A DNA stretch of 64,000 nucleotides from Fibrobacter sp. UWR2 (GTDB taxonomy: Bacteria; Fibrobacterota; Fibrobacteria; Fibrobacterales; Fibrobacteraceae). The stretch lies in contig NZ_MWQE01000007.1 in assembly GCF_002210285.1 (NCBI RefSeq), positions 108,509-172,508 on the forward strand. Reading direction: 5' to 3'. This document shows positions 52,001 to 61,064 of this stretch, in pieces. Position 1 is the stretch's first letter; each line of letters starts with the position of its first letter. The notes beneath the pieces were generated by a model. The model searched no databases, was not told the DNA's origin, and saw only the letters and a list, made by a program, of their open reading frames with translations. Both the position numbers and the translations under genes were made by a program.

Positions 52001-53260
52001 TTACTGGATGCTTGCGGTAAAGCGGGCAGCAATGGCAACATCAGAGAGTTCCTTTTCGCTGTAGGCGCTCAACTGAATCTTGCTATGCTTGCCGAATTTC
52101 TTGATGAGGCTCACCGTCCAGGCGAGTTCATCGGCACCGGCCTGAATTTCATCGCGATCGCCGACGTATTCAAGTTCTGCATAGAGGCTATTCAAGATGC
52201 CCGCAGTCGGGATTTCCACACCCACGAAGAACGGAACGTAGTCGGTACCCTGGGCGTATTCAGACTTGATGCCGTTCGGAGCCGAGAGGTTTTCGCCGTC
52301 ACCCGTGGTGATGTAGGCGACTTCGCCGTAGAGGCCGAGGTTCTTCGCGAAATAGTAGCTTGCGCGGCCTGCAATGCGGTGCGAGACTTCTGCCGTGTGC
52401 TGGATCGGGTCGAGAAGGTTTCCGCGGTAGGCGGCGCTGATTTTCGCATCGCCGAGTTTCACGGTTTCTTCGGCGCGGAGGTAACCGGTATCGAACTTGT
52501 TATCGTAAGTACCGAGCAACAGGCTGAAGCTAGAAATTCCCTTGTCGAAGCCGAAGCCGAGAGCGTCGTGCTGGTAATCGCGGGCAAGGAAGCCGCGCTT
52601 ATTCAGGTGCACGTCCACGTAGGTACCGAAATTACCGGCAACAGTCCAGTCTGTACGGAAGCGACCGAATTGCGCACTAAAATCGCCGAAATCAGTATTC
52701 CACTTGTACTTGGCGTAGTAGGTATCGGCGCTGATCTTGTCGAAGCTGAAGTTCTTGCCGTCACCGTCCTTGACCTTGTTGCCAAAAGCCGGAGAGAAGA
52801 TACGAATATTGATTACCGCCTCGAAATCGCCGGAAGTGAACTTTCCGCCGATGTTTGCACGCAAGAAGGAATTGTCGAGCGTATTGTCAGCATCGTTATC
52901 GTAAACGGCCTTGATGGCCTGCGCCTGCACGTTACCGGTGAGTTTGAAAGCGGGTTCTTCTTTCGCTTTTTCGGGAGCGGCAGCTTCTGCCTTCGGGGCT
53001 TCAGCCACAGGGGCTTCAACTGCAGGGGCGGCTTCTGCAGACGTTTCTGCTGCCGGAGCCTCCGCAACGGGAGCTTCGGCCACGGGAGTTTCAACGGCAG
53101 GTGCGGCAGCCGAAGTTTCTGCTGCCGGGGCTTCAGCCGCGGGGGCTGCGGCCACAGGTGCTTCTGCTGCAGGGGCAGCATCCTGAGCGAAAACGTTGGA
53201 GGCGAAAAGGGAAGTCGTAATGACCGCAGCGGCGGCAAGCTTTGCAAAATTCTGGTTCAT
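52001..53260 (-). CDS. Outer-membrane porin-like protein with Ala/Pro/Glu-rich N-terminus
   Basis: 419 residues; AAGGAG upstream. Signal peptide ends at NVFAQ. Residues about 25-100 are repeats of APVAEAPAAE type. From about 105 to the end alternating amphipathic strands indicate a beta-barrel, closing in ARFTASIQ. No family named with certainty. Its place under a sulfur-regulon promoter, before sbp, suggests an outer-membrane channel for sulfate or sulfonates. The repeat region may bind peptidoglycan or act as a spacer. Confidence 0.75.
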   Translation of the reverse strand: MNQNFAKLAAAAVITTSLFASNVFAQDAAPAAEAPVAAAPAAEAPAAETSAAAPAVETPVAEAPVAEAPAAETSAEAAPAVEAPVAEAPKAEAAAPEKAKEEPAFKLTGNVQAQAIKAVYDNDADNTLDNSFLRANIGGKFTSGDFEAVINIRIFSPAFGNKVKDGDGKNFSFDKISADTYYAKYKWNTDFGDFSAQFGRFRTDWTVAGNFGTYVDVHLNKRGFLARDYQHDALGFGFDKGISSFSLLLGTYDNKFDTGYLRAEETVKLGDAKISAAYRGNLLDPIQHTAEVSHRIAGRASYYFAKNLGLYGEVAYITTGDGENLSAPNGIKSEYAQGTDYVPFFVGVEIPTAGILNSLYAELEYVGDRDEIQAGADELAWTVSLIKKFGKHSKIQLSAYSEKELSDVAIAARFTASIQ

Positions 53261-53308
53261 TCTTAAACTCCTTGGTTATGGTTATTGTTTTGTTTTTTTT
53301 GTGCGCAC

Positions 53309-53378
53309 AAATATAGAAGGGGTTTTTCGCATTGTCCAATACTTTAATTTTATGCGGAGTTATCGATTTTTGTTATAA
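53309..53378 (-). promoter_or_regulatory. Sulfur-regulon promoter module, copy 5 (porin-sbp)
   Basis: TTAT-N11-ATAA box, -35 TTGGAC, 18-bp spacer, -10 TATATT (53310-53315). The operator end touches the cysN terminator. Confidence 0.8.
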
Positions 53379-53403
53379 AAAAAGGTCCCCGCTAGGGGAC
53401 CTT
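53376..53403 (-). terminator. Terminator of the aprA-aprB-cysD-cysN operon
   Basis: Stem AAGGTCCCC/GGGGACCTT with a short loop, then a T run on the minus strand, just after the cysN stop. Confidence 0.88.
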
Positions 53404-53408
53404 ATATT

Positions 53409-55094
53409 TTACTTTATCACGACCTTCCTGTACGTGTCAAAAACTGTCCACTTCTTGAAGAATTCCTCGCGGCCAGTTTCGCCCGCTTCGGCGTATTCGC
53501 GAAGCAAGCGAGACACATCCTCGTCGGAGTGGACCTTGATTTCAAAGCCTCGTCCGTTGATGACTGGAAAACCGTCGTAGAGATACTCGCCTACATCTGT
53601 GATTTTGGCGATGCGCTTGCCGCGCACCTTCACGGCGGTGCTGTCGCGCAGGATGATGATGTCGAAATCATCGGGATAGTGGTAGCTTTCGCCTATGGTA
53701 GGAATTTCGTCACCTACGGTGTAGTGCTGCTTTACAGGCTGTTGCTTCACCACGGAGAGTGTCGCCGTATCGTAGAAAAACTCTTCGAAGATTTCACCAC
53801 GGCCGTGGCGTTCACCCTGCACGAATTCAGCCTTTTCGCCTGCGGCAATCTGCCTTTCGTAAAGGCCTTCCACAACGCCACAAGCCGATGTCGCAAGGGT
53901 CACGCGGTCAATCAGAATGAGCTCGCCCAAGGTCTTGTGCTTTTCAAAGAGGTCAACGACAATGGCTTCAGCAAACACAATCTCGACTACGGCAATGCCG
54001 TTCTTGTTGAGCGTTTCGGTCGTCTGGTGCGCGCCCGTGTTCACGTCAATCGCATACTCGATTTTAGTGAGTATTCCGGGAATCGTCTTCGTCCCGAGTT
54101 TTACAAGGTAGTCCTTGCCGAGCGAAAGCGGTTCATCGTCCATCCACAGGAGCGACGCCCTGATTTTTTTGTAGCTGCCGATGTCCACGTCTTTTGCAAG
54201 CACGCAGCCTCTGGACACGTCCACCTCGCGGTCAAGCGAGATGGTGACGGGTTCACCGGCGTGAGCCTCTTCCACTTTCCTGTCGCCGCGCAGGATTCCC
54301 TTGACGGTCGCCTTCTCGTTGCTCGGGAGACTCGTAACCGTATCGCCCACGCGGATTGCGCCCGATTCGATTTGCCCCTGGAACCCGCGGAAAGTGCGAT
54401 CCGGGCGGCATACGCGCTGCACGGGCAGGTAAAATCCCGCTTCGGTTTGTGTGTCGTCGATATCAATGGTTTCGAGATAATCCAGGAGGGCCTTGCCCGA
54501 GTACCAGGCGATATTCTTGGATTTCACAGTCACGTTGTCGCCTTCGGTAGCCGAAAGAGGAATCACGTAGACGCTGTGGAGCGAAAGTTCAGCCGCAAGT
54601 TCGTTGATTTGCGTGAGAATTTCTTCGAAACGTTCCTGGCTGTAGCCCACAAGATCCATCTTGTTCACGGCAAAGACAAAGTGGCGAATACCCATCAGCC
54701 TGCAAATGCGGGCGTGTCTACGCGTCTGTACGAGAACGCCTTGCGATGCATCTACGAGAATCACTGCGAGGTCGGCAAAAGATGCGCCCACGGCCATGTT
54801 GCGCGTGTATTCTTCATGCCCCGGAGTGTCAGCAACGATAAAGCTGCGGTGATCCGTCGTGAAATAGCGATACGCCACATCGATGGTAATGCCCTGTTCG
54901 CGTTCGGCCATCAAGCCGTCGAGCAAAAGGGAATAGTCAATTTTTCCGCTGCGGCTACCCACCTTGCTATCGAGTTCCAGAGCCTTTTCCTGGTCAGCGT
55001 AAAGCAACTTGGAATCGTAAAGGATGTGCCCGATGAGCGTCGACTTTCCGTCGTCCACACTGCCGCATGTAATAAACTTCAACAAGCCTTTCAT
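53409..55094 (-). CDS. cysN: CysN, GTPase subunit of ATP sulfurylase, with extra C-terminal domain
   Basis: 561 residues; usual CysN proteins are about 470. GTPase motifs GSVDDGKS, DTPGHEEY and NKMDLVG are intact and followed by EF-Tu-like beta domains. About 110 C-terminal residues after VVKQQPVKQHYTVGDEIP form an additional domain that is not APS kinase (no Walker loop). Its function is not known to me. Overlaps cysD by one base. With CysD it forms APS from sulfate and ATP. Confidence 0.92.
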   Translation of the reverse strand: MKGLLKFITCGSVDDGKSTLIGHILYDSKLLYADQEKALELDSKVGSRSGKIDYSLLLDGLMAEREQGITIDVAYRYFTTDHRSFIVADTPGHEEYTRNMAVGASFADLAVILVDASQGVLVQTRRHARICRLMGIRHFVFAVNKMDLVGYSQERFEEILTQINELAAELSLHSVYVIPLSATEGDNVTVKSKNIAWYSGKALLDYLETIDIDDTQTEAGFYLPVQRVCRPDRTFRGFQGQIESGAIRVGDTVTSLPSNEKATVKGILRGDRKVEEAHAGEPVTISLDREVDVSRGCVLAKDVDIGSYKKIRASLLWMDDEPLSLGKDYLVKLGTKTIPGILTKIEYAIDVNTGAHQTTETLNKNGIAVVEIVFAEAIVVDLFEKHKTLGELILIDRVTLATSACGVVEGLYERQIAAGEKAEFVQGERHGRGEIFEEFFYDTATLSVVKQQPVKQHYTVGDEIPTIGESYHYPDDFDIIILRDSTAVKVRGKRIAKITDVGEYLYDGFPVINGRGFEIKVHSDEDVSRLLREYAEAGETGREEFFKKWTVFDTYRKVVIK

Positions 55095-55993
55095 TAGAAA
55101 TATCCCTCCCTCTTGCGGCGTTCCATGCTGCCCGCGGCTTCGTTATCAATCACGCGGGAAGTGCGTTCCGAAGATACCGCGCTCAAGGTTTCGTCAATGA
55201 TTTCGTCAAGTGTCGTGGCAGTCGATTCAATGCCGCCCGTAAGCGGGTAGCAGCCCAGCGTGCGGAAACGCACCGACTTAATCTCGGGCGTTTCGCCTTC
55301 TCGCAGCGGAAAACGGTCATCATCCACCATGATGATGTTGCCGTCGCGCACCACGACCGGGCGCGGGGCAGCAAAGTACAGCGGGACAATGTCAATCTTT
55401 TCGCGTTTGATGTACTGCCAAATGTCCTTTTCGGTCCAGTTCGAAATCGGGAAAACGCGGATACTTTCACCCTTGTTTATCTTGGTGTTGTAAAGTTTCC
55501 ACATTTCGGGGCGCTGGTTTTTCGGGTCCCAGGCGTGCGCGGAATTGCGGAACGAAAAGATGCGTTCCTTCGCGCGGGACTTTTCTTCGTCGCGACGACC
55601 ACCGCCAAATGCCGCGGTGAAGCCGTACTTGTTCAAAGCCTGCTTCAAGGCCTGCGTCTTCATGATGTCGGTGTAGGCCGAACCGTGATCGAACGGGTTG
55701 ATGCCTTGCTTGACGCCATCCTGGTTGATGTATTCCAGCATCTCAATGCCGAGTTTTTGCGCCGTGCGGTCGCGAAACTCAATCATCTCGCGGAACTTCC
55801 ACGTGGTGTTCACGTGCAAGAACGGGAAAGGCGGCTTTTCGGGATAGAAGGCCTTCATGGCCAAATGCAGCATGACGGAACTATCCTTGCCAATAGAGTA
55901 GAGCATCACCGGCTTCTCGCATTCTGCAGCGACTTCGCGGATGATGTAGATGGCTTCGGCTTCCAGCTCGTCGAGGTGTGAAAATTCGCTCAA
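55094..55993 (-). CDS. cysD: CysD, ATP sulfurylase small subunit
   Basis: 299 residues from a TTG at 55993 with GGAG upstream. PP-loop-like [35 protein letters not shown] and [25 protein letters not shown] match CysD closely. Third gene of aprA-aprB-cysD-cysN. Confidence 0.95.
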   Translation of the reverse strand: MSEFSHLDELEAEAIYIIREVAAECEKPVMLYSIGKDSSVMLHLAMKAFYPEKPPFPFLHVNTTWKFREMIEFRDRTAQKLGIEMLEYINQDGVKQGINPFDHGSAYTDIMKTQALKQALNKYGFTAAFGGGRRDEEKSRAKERIFSFRNSAHAWDPKNQRPEMWKLYNTKINKGESIRVFPISNWTEKDIWQYIKREKIDIVPLYFAAPRPVVVRDGNIIMVDDDRFPLREGETPEIKSVRFRTLGCYPLTGGIESTATTLDEIIDETLSAVSSERTSRVIDNEAAGSMERRKREGYF

Positions 55994-56010
55994 ATTAAAT
56001 CTCCATTAAG

Positions 56011-56034
56011 ATTCCGGGCCAAGCCCGGAATGAC
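56011..56034. repeat. Palindromic repeat between aprB and cysD
   Basis: ATTCCGGGC-caa-GCCCGGAATGAC, GTCATTCC class, within the operon. Confidence 0.72.
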
Positions 56035-56051
56035 GATTGTTGTGAATTCTT

Positions 56052-56378
56052 TTAATACTTATTTGATTCCTTGGGGTCGATATCAATAGTCTTGACACTT
56101 CCGTCGTTCAGTTCAAAAATCCAGCGCACGATATCGTTCTTTTCGCCCTTGACTTTTTCGGTGTGCACCTTGCAGCCCTTGCCACCGATGTCTTCGCCGA
56201 GAAAGAAACTGATGGCATGAACCGGGCATTCCTTGATGCACGAGGTGCAACCCCAGCAGTCCTTGGGGTACTTGATATACGCTTTCTTGTTCTCGTTTAT
56301 CTTGATTAACGTGCCGGGGCAAACGTCGTGGCAGCGCCTGCATCCGATGCACTTGCCTTGATCAATGATGATGCTCAT
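56052..56378 (-). CDS. aprB: AprB-like ferredoxin subunit of APS reductase
   Basis: 108 residues from the ATG at 56378, with AAAGGA upstream, overlapping aprA by 17 bp. Two [4Fe-4S] motifs: C10-C13-C16-C20 and C41-C44-C47-C51. The tail after residue 60 resembles AprB (GxxIxRxxFxLNDGSxK form) but is shorter than in dissimilatory sulfate reducers. Electron-transfer partner of AprA. Confidence 0.87.
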   Translation of the reverse strand: MSIIIDQGKCIGCRRCHDVCPGTLIKINENKKAYIKYPKDCWGCTSCIKECPVHAISFFLGEDIGGKGCKVHTEKVKGEKNDIVRWIFELNDGSVKTIDIDPKESNKY

Positions 56379-58122
56379 AGTTCCTTTGCCCTTCTGCAGT
56401 AAGTTCGCGCAAGATGATTTTAATTTGTCCATTTTCAAGACGGGAATTCACGTACTTGCGGAAACGTTCGTTGTCCTTTTCGGGATAGTCGGTGTTTTCG
56501 GCAAAACTGTGCCAACGGGTTTCGTGACGTGCGGCCAGGTGCGCAATCACGCTCTTGCAAACTGTGAGGCGTTCCTTGAGCTCGTAGATGTACATGACTT
56601 CTTGCAAGTCGTCTGCATGCAGGCCACTCACACGAGACTCGATATTTTCTATTTCCCTGAGGGCAATCGCTAGCTGATTTTCGCTATAACGATAGCCTGT
56701 CTTGATGCCGCCTGCATAAGTGTCCATAGCCGTTTGCATTGCTTCTTCAAGACTTTCAGCGGTGTCCGTGCCGTTCTTGTTATTGAGGAATTTCTCGATT
56801 TCTGCGACATGTTCTGCAACCTCCTCTTCCAAAATTTTCCCCAGCGGGTTCACGCCCGGCGCGTCAGTTCCCTGAGCTTGCCGAAGGGCCAACAAACTCT
56901 CTATATATTCCACCGCGCTTTTCGCTGCAATCTCGCCTTCGGCAAGTGCTCCCGTCACATACTTTTGCGGGGCACCACCGGCAACATCGCCCGCGGCATA
57001 GAGACCTTCAATAGTCGTCGCGCGCTTGGTATCCACCCAGTAACCGCTTGCGGTGTGGCCGCCCACAATGTAGGGCTCCGTACCTTCGATTTCCACATTC
57101 GCCTTCGACGGCGTGTCGTTTTCAATCCAGCGAATCGTCTGCGACGGAGCCATGTTCAGGTAAGCCTTCAAAAGCGATTCCTCCTGCTCGGGCGTAATCC
57201 CGACGGTGCGCAGGTAGCACGGCCCGCGGCCTTCTAGATTTTCCGCCACCGTGCCGTACACGCGTTCCGATGTCGAAATCCCGTACTTCGTCTCGTAAAC
57301 TTCTCCGAGCGCATTCACCTGCTTCGCACCCACGCCCTGCGCGAGCGTTCCCGTCGGGGCAATCGTGTCCTTGCAACGGAGCGCTATGAACCGCATTTCG
57401 AACGTGGTCATCTCGGCACCATGACGGATGCCCATCGCATAGCCCGCACCCGTATTGAACGGCGGGTACCACATCTTATGTCTAGAAAATCCCGGATTGT
57501 TCGGGCGGTAAAGCCCGGCAGCACCGCCCGTCGCGACAATCACGGCACCCGCTTCGATGGCGTAAAAAGTATCGTTCTCTATCCCGAAACCGAACGCACC
57601 GTCAATCCTGTTGTCGTGAACGGAAAAATCGAAAATGTTCACGTGGTTCAGCACCTGAACGTTCGGCGTCTTTGCAACAGCCGCAGCCAGAATCGGCTTG
57701 ATGTTCTCGCCGTTGATTTTGATGTTGCGGTTTCCGCGGGTCACATACTTGCCGTCCTTGTCCTTCAAGATGACAAGCCCGAGCTTTTCCAAGTGCGCGG
57801 TGACCTCGTTGAACTTCTCGGAGATGGAATAGAGCAGGTCCTCGCGCACGATTCCGTCGGCGTCCTTCTTCGCATACTCCACGTAATCCCTAGGCGTGCG
57901 ACCCTCGGTAATGTAGGCGTTCAGCGCGTTCACGCCAGCGGCAAGACAACCGCTCCGCTTGATATTCGCTTTTTCGACGACAAGAATTTTGAGGCCGGCG
58001 GCATCCTGTACCCCAGCGCCTTTATTTTCCGCGGCATTTGACGCGGCAGTAATAGCCGCATAACAGCCGGCCGTCCCGCCGCCTATAATCAACAAATCCG
58101 TTTTAAGCCGTTCTATCTTCAC
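56362..58122 (-). CDS. aprA: AprA-like APS reductase flavoprotein
   Basis: 586 residues from a GTG at 58122; GGAG is five bases upstream, and any earlier start would be in the promoter. FAD loop LIIGGGTAGCYAA, KANIKRSGCLAAGVNALNAYI, and FEMRFIALRC belong to the AprA branch of the fumarate reductase/AprA family, as does HETRWHSFAENTDYPEKDNE. Reduces APS to sulfite and AMP. Shorter than dissimilatory AprA. With no dsrAB in the window the role is likely assimilatory. First gene of the operon. Confidence 0.88.
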   Translation of the reverse strand: MKIERLKTDLLIIGGGTAGCYAAITAASNAAENKGAGVQDAAGLKILVVEKANIKRSGCLAAGVNALNAYITEGRTPRDYVEYAKKDADGIVREDLLYSISEKFNEVTAHLEKLGLVILKDKDGKYVTRGNRNIKINGENIKPILAAAVAKTPNVQVLNHVNIFDFSVHDNRIDGAFGFGIENDTFYAIEAGAVIVATGGAAGLYRPNNPGFSRHKMWYPPFNTGAGYAMGIRHGAEMTTFEMRFIALRCKDTIAPTGTLAQGVGAKQVNALGEVYETKYGISTSERVYGTVAENLEGRGPCYLRTVGITPEQEESLLKAYLNMAPSQTIRWIENDTPSKANVEIEGTEPYIVGGHTASGYWVDTKRATTIEGLYAAGDVAGGAPQKYVTGALAEGEIAAKSAVEYIESLLALRQAQGTDAPGVNPLGKILEEEVAEHVAEIEKFLNNKNGTDTAESLEEAMQTAMDTYAGGIKTGYRYSENQLAIALREIENIESRVSGLHADDLQEVMYIYELKERLTVCKSVIAHLAARHETRWHSFAENTDYPEKDNERFRKYVNSRLENGQIKIILRELTAEGQRNYEHHH

Positions 58123-58151
58123 AGCATCTCCGTACAACTTTTTGTGCTGCC

Positions 58152-58221
58152 AAATATAGAACGCGATTTTCACCCCGTCCAATACAATGTTTTTATGCGG
58201 AGTTATCGAATTTTTCTATAA
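58152..58221 (-). promoter_or_regulatory. Sulfur-regulon promoter module, copy 6 (apr-cysDN)
   Basis: TTAT-N11-ATAA box, -35 TTGGAC, 18-bp spacer, -10 TATATT (58153-58158); start near 58146, leader about 24 nt. Confidence 0.82.
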
Positions 58222-58294
58222 GAAAAGCCCGCCAAGCGTTAACTTGACAGGCTCTTGAAAATGTTCATCCGCGACAATCACATATACTCTTTTT

Positions 58295-58470
58295 CCGAAA
58301 GCTTGGATAAGCGAGTATAGCGAGGCCGCAGTCTCCCGCTAAGTATAAGCGAGCGAGACAATCCGCGAAAGTTGGATAATCAAGCAAGACAAGGCGCGAG
58401 CCCCCGTAGCGTACTAGAGCGTACGTGAGGGGGCGAGCAACGCCGTATTGCGCCGATTAGACAACTTTCG
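58295..58470 (-). ncRNA. Structured 3' element downstream of ilvC
   Basis: Arms CGAAAGTTG (58366-58374) and CAACTTTCG (58462-58470, within the last ilvC codons) enclose a strong hairpin of GCCCCC and GGGGGC around GTACGCTCTAGTACGC-type pairing, with GGCGC/GCGCC outside it. Beyond it lies the box CGAGTATArCGAGGCCGCAG shared with 33697-33804. Both elements start at the 3' end of a minus-strand gene. Together with promoter module 6 this fills the 58123-58456 gap; I see no gene there. Confidence 0.5.
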
Positions 58471-59935
58471 TCATGCCGGACATGCGTTCACGCAGCCACG
58501 CTCCGACTTCTTCAACCGGATGCTGACGGATGTTCTTGTTCACCTTGATGAGTTCTTCGTTATCAACTGCGGTGGTCTTGCCTTCGCCGTAGATAGCGCC
58601 GATGTCGTCCTTCTTCACTTCGTTCTTCATGAAGTCGGCGAGCAGAGGCACGCACTTGTTGGCGAACAGGTAGCAACCGTATTCGGCGGTGTCGCTGATC
58701 ACGCGGTTCATTTCGTACAACTTCTTACGAGCGATGAGGTTCGCGATAAGCGGAGTCTCGTGGAGGGATTCGTAGTAGGCGCTCATCGGCTTGATGCCCA
58801 CGGAGCACATGGTTTCGAATGCGAGTTCCACACCGGCCTTGATCATGGCGGTCATGAGAACGCCGCGGTCGAAGTATTCCTGTTCGGTGATGACCTTGTC
58901 GGTAGCTTCGACCTTTTCGAATTCGAGCTCGCCCGTTTCGCCACGCCACTTGAGCAAATCCTTGTCGCCGGCTTCCCAGTCGACCATCATGGTGCTGGAG
59001 AACTTGCCAGAGATGATGTTGTCCTGGTGTTCCTGGTAGAGCGGCTTCATGATCTTCTTCATCTTTTCGGCGAGTTCCGTTGCGCGGATCTTGGCCGGGT
59101 TGGAGAGACGGTCCATCATGTTGGTGATGCCACCGTGCTTCAGGGCTTCGGAAATCGTTTCCCAGCCGTACTGGAGCAGCTTGACCGCATAAGCCGGTTC
59201 AACGCCGAAATCCTTCACCATCTTGTCGTAGCAGAGGATGGTGCCGGTCTGGAGCATACCGCAAAGGATGGTCTGTTCGCCCATGAGGTCGGACTTCACT
59301 TCGGCAACGAAAGAGCTTTCGAGAACGCCCGGACGGTCGGCATGGAGGCCAGCGGCGTAAGCCTTGGCGTAGTCCCAACCCTTACCTTCGGGGTCGTTTT
59401 CCGGGTGCACAGCGATAAGGCAGGGCATACCGAAACCGCGAACGTATTCGCTACGGACTTCGGAACCCGGGCCCTTCGGAGCGACCATGATCACCGTGAT
59501 GTCCTTGCGGATTTCCTGGCCTTCTTCGACGATGTTGAAGCCGTGGCTGTAAGAGAGGGCGGCGCCCTTCTTCATGAGCTTCATGATGGCCGGGATCACG
59601 TTGTGGTGCTGCTTGTCCGGTGTGAGGTTGCAAACGAGGTCTGCATCCGGAATCATTTCTTCGTAGGTACCGACCTTGAAGCCGTTTTCAGTAGCGTTCT
59701 TCCAGGACTGGCGCTTCTGTTCGATGGCTTCCTTGCGGAGCGTGTAAGAGACGTCGAGGCCGCTATCGCGCAGGTCAAGACCCTGATGGAGACCCTGGGC
59801 ACCGCAACCGACGAACACGATCTTCTTGCCCTTGAGGGCTTCAACACCACGGCTGAATTCAGAATGTTCCATGAAACGGCAGTGGCCAATTTCTTCGAGT
59901 TGGCGACGCATAGGGATAGAATTGAAATAATTCAT
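58457..59935 (-). CDS. ilvC: IlvC, ketol-acid reductoisomerase (class II)
   Basis: 492 residues, the long class II form as in enterobacteria. Converts acetolactate/acetohydroxybutyrate in valine and isoleucine synthesis with NADPH and Mg2+. [57 protein letters not shown], and the duplicated knot domain [18 protein letters not shown] are conserved. AGAGGT is seven bases before the ATG. Stand-alone gene. Confidence 0.97.
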   Translation of the reverse strand: MNYFNSIPMRRQLEEIGHCRFMEHSEFSRGVEALKGKKIVFVGCGAQGLHQGLDLRDSGLDVSYTLRKEAIEQKRQSWKNATENGFKVGTYEEMIPDADLVCNLTPDKQHHNVIPAIMKLMKKGAALSYSHGFNIVEEGQEIRKDITVIMVAPKGPGSEVRSEYVRGFGMPCLIAVHPENDPEGKGWDYAKAYAAGLHADRPGVLESSFVAEVKSDLMGEQTILCGMLQTGTILCYDKMVKDFGVEPAYAVKLLQYGWETISEALKHGGITNMMDRLSNPAKIRATELAEKMKKIMKPLYQEHQDNIISGKFSSTMMVDWEAGDKDLLKWRGETGELEFEKVEATDKVITEQEYFDRGVLMTAMIKAGVELAFETMCSVGIKPMSAYYESLHETPLIANLIARKKLYEMNRVISDTAEYGCYLFANKCVPLLADFMKNEVKKDDIGAIYGEGKTTAVDNEELIKVNKNIRQHPVEEVGAWLRERMSGMTKVV

Positions 59936-60350
59936 TTTTTGAACCTCTGTTAAATAAAATTGTTCCGGCGGAAAATGTAGTTAAAAACGCGGCCGCAAAG
60001 AGCCCCGATTTAACAGAAAATGTAAGCAAAAACGCCCCAAAAACGTCATTCTGGAGCCGAAGGCGATAGAATCCACTACAAAAGGGGGAAGCCTCCCCCT
60101 GTTTTCGGCCTCGTCTCAGCCTGCTCCGCACGCGAACAGGTCCTCGCCTTCGGCTGCGAATTGTTCGCTTAGCGGCCAGGCTTTCGCCGAGTCCTACACC
60201 ACCCCCACTGTGGCGCTCAGTCGCCGCCCGCAACACCCGGCTCCATCCATTAGACAAAAATGTATTCCCACAAAGAAACTCTTTTCCATATTCATTCAAA
60301 TAAGGTATATTCATAAAAGAGATTATCATTTCTTGCTAGAGCAAAACAAA
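59936..60350. other. 415-bp intergenic region without a gene; repeats only
   Basis: Two similar 22-bp stretches (59971-59992 and 60016-60037, GAAAATGTA...AAAAACGC) stand 45 bp apart in front of ilvC. A GTCATTCTGG-class repeat (60045-60075) and a GGGGGAAGCCTCCCCC hairpin follow. The rest looks like decayed GC-rich sequence. No open frame with a ribosome binding site. Confidence 0.6.
60045..60075. repeat. GTCATTCTGG-class palindromic repeat
   Basis: GTCATTCTGGAGCC-gaa-GGCGATAGAATCCA, forward orientation. Confidence 0.75.
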
Positions 60351-61064
60351 ATGAATAAAATCATTGTTTACCTTTTCGCCATTTTCTTTGCAGGATGCGC
60401 AACATCTGGTTTTGTTGATTTTTATCGCCCTTGGTATGACGACAATTTTTTCCCTTCAGAAGCTTATTTAAAAGAAAACGAAGAGCCGGCAATAATAAGC
60501 ACATCTGATTTAGACACTAAGTACAGAGAAATCGCATCAAATTGGTATTGGTGCATCGGATACTCCGGATTTAACGGGCCAGATTTGGATTCATATGAAA
60601 TATATGAGGGCATAAAAAAACTCTGCAAAAGAACTAGGGCAAAAGTTGCAATTTGGAAAAAAAATTATACAGACACACGAAGTGGCGTGTATTCGATATC
60701 CAATTCCGTATATTCCTACTCTGTTCAAAGATATGATTTTTCTGCTTACTTGTTCATCCCCATTCCAAATAAGTATCGGAACCAATATGCACCAGGTTTT
60801 TCCATTTCAAACCTAACACAACAAGACCGAGAACGGTATCAGCAAAATACTGGTTGTCTTGTTGAAATCGTATATAAAAACACTGTCGCATATTACGCCA
60901 ACATTCTTCATGGGGATATCATAACCCAAATTAACAACAGAAGAATTTATTCCATAGACGACATACGTGCCGTCAGAGCTAATTCAAGAATAGGCGACGT
61001 CTGGAACATGGTTATCGTCAGGAATGGCAAACCACAAGAAGTCACATTAAAATATGGCCTCTAA
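60351..61064 (+). CDS. Orphan lipoprotein with C-terminal PDZ-like domain
   Basis: 237 residues from the ATG at 60351. Lipobox FAGC near residue 16. The centre is rich in Tyr and Asn, with no family recognised. The last 70 residues (VEIVYKNTVAYYANILHGDIITQINNRRIYSIDDIRAV ... VIVRNGKPQEVTLKY) look like a PDZ domain. The gene is clearly more AT-rich than its neighbours and has a weak ribosome binding site, which suggests acquisition. Its end overlaps the convergent DUF2442 gene by 18 bp. Confidence 0.65.
   Translation: MNKIIVYLFAIFFAGCATSGFVDFYRPWYDDNFFPSEAYLKENEEPAIISTSDLDTKYREIASNWYWCIGYSGFNGPDLDSYEIYEGIKKLCKRTRAKVAIWKKNYTDTRSGVYSISNSVYSYSVQRYDFSAYLFIPIPNKYRNQYAPGFSISNLTQQDRERYQQNTGCLVEIVYKNTVAYYANILHGDIITQINNRRIYSIDDIRAVRANSRIGDVWNMVIVRNGKPQEVTLKYGL

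Noticed and set aside
58123..58182. Earlier ATG start for aprA at 58182
   Set aside because: It lies upstream of the -10 element of promoter module 6; the GTG at 58122 has GGAG at the right distance.
58448..59953. Open frame of 501 codons opposite ilvC (likewise 33809-35311 opposite DUF1846)
   Set aside because: Long antisense frames caused by codon bias; the minus-strand genes are clear family members.
59859..60329. 156-codon frame overlapping the ilvC start
   Set aside because: Runs through repeats and hairpins, lacks a ribosome binding site and any recognisable domain.
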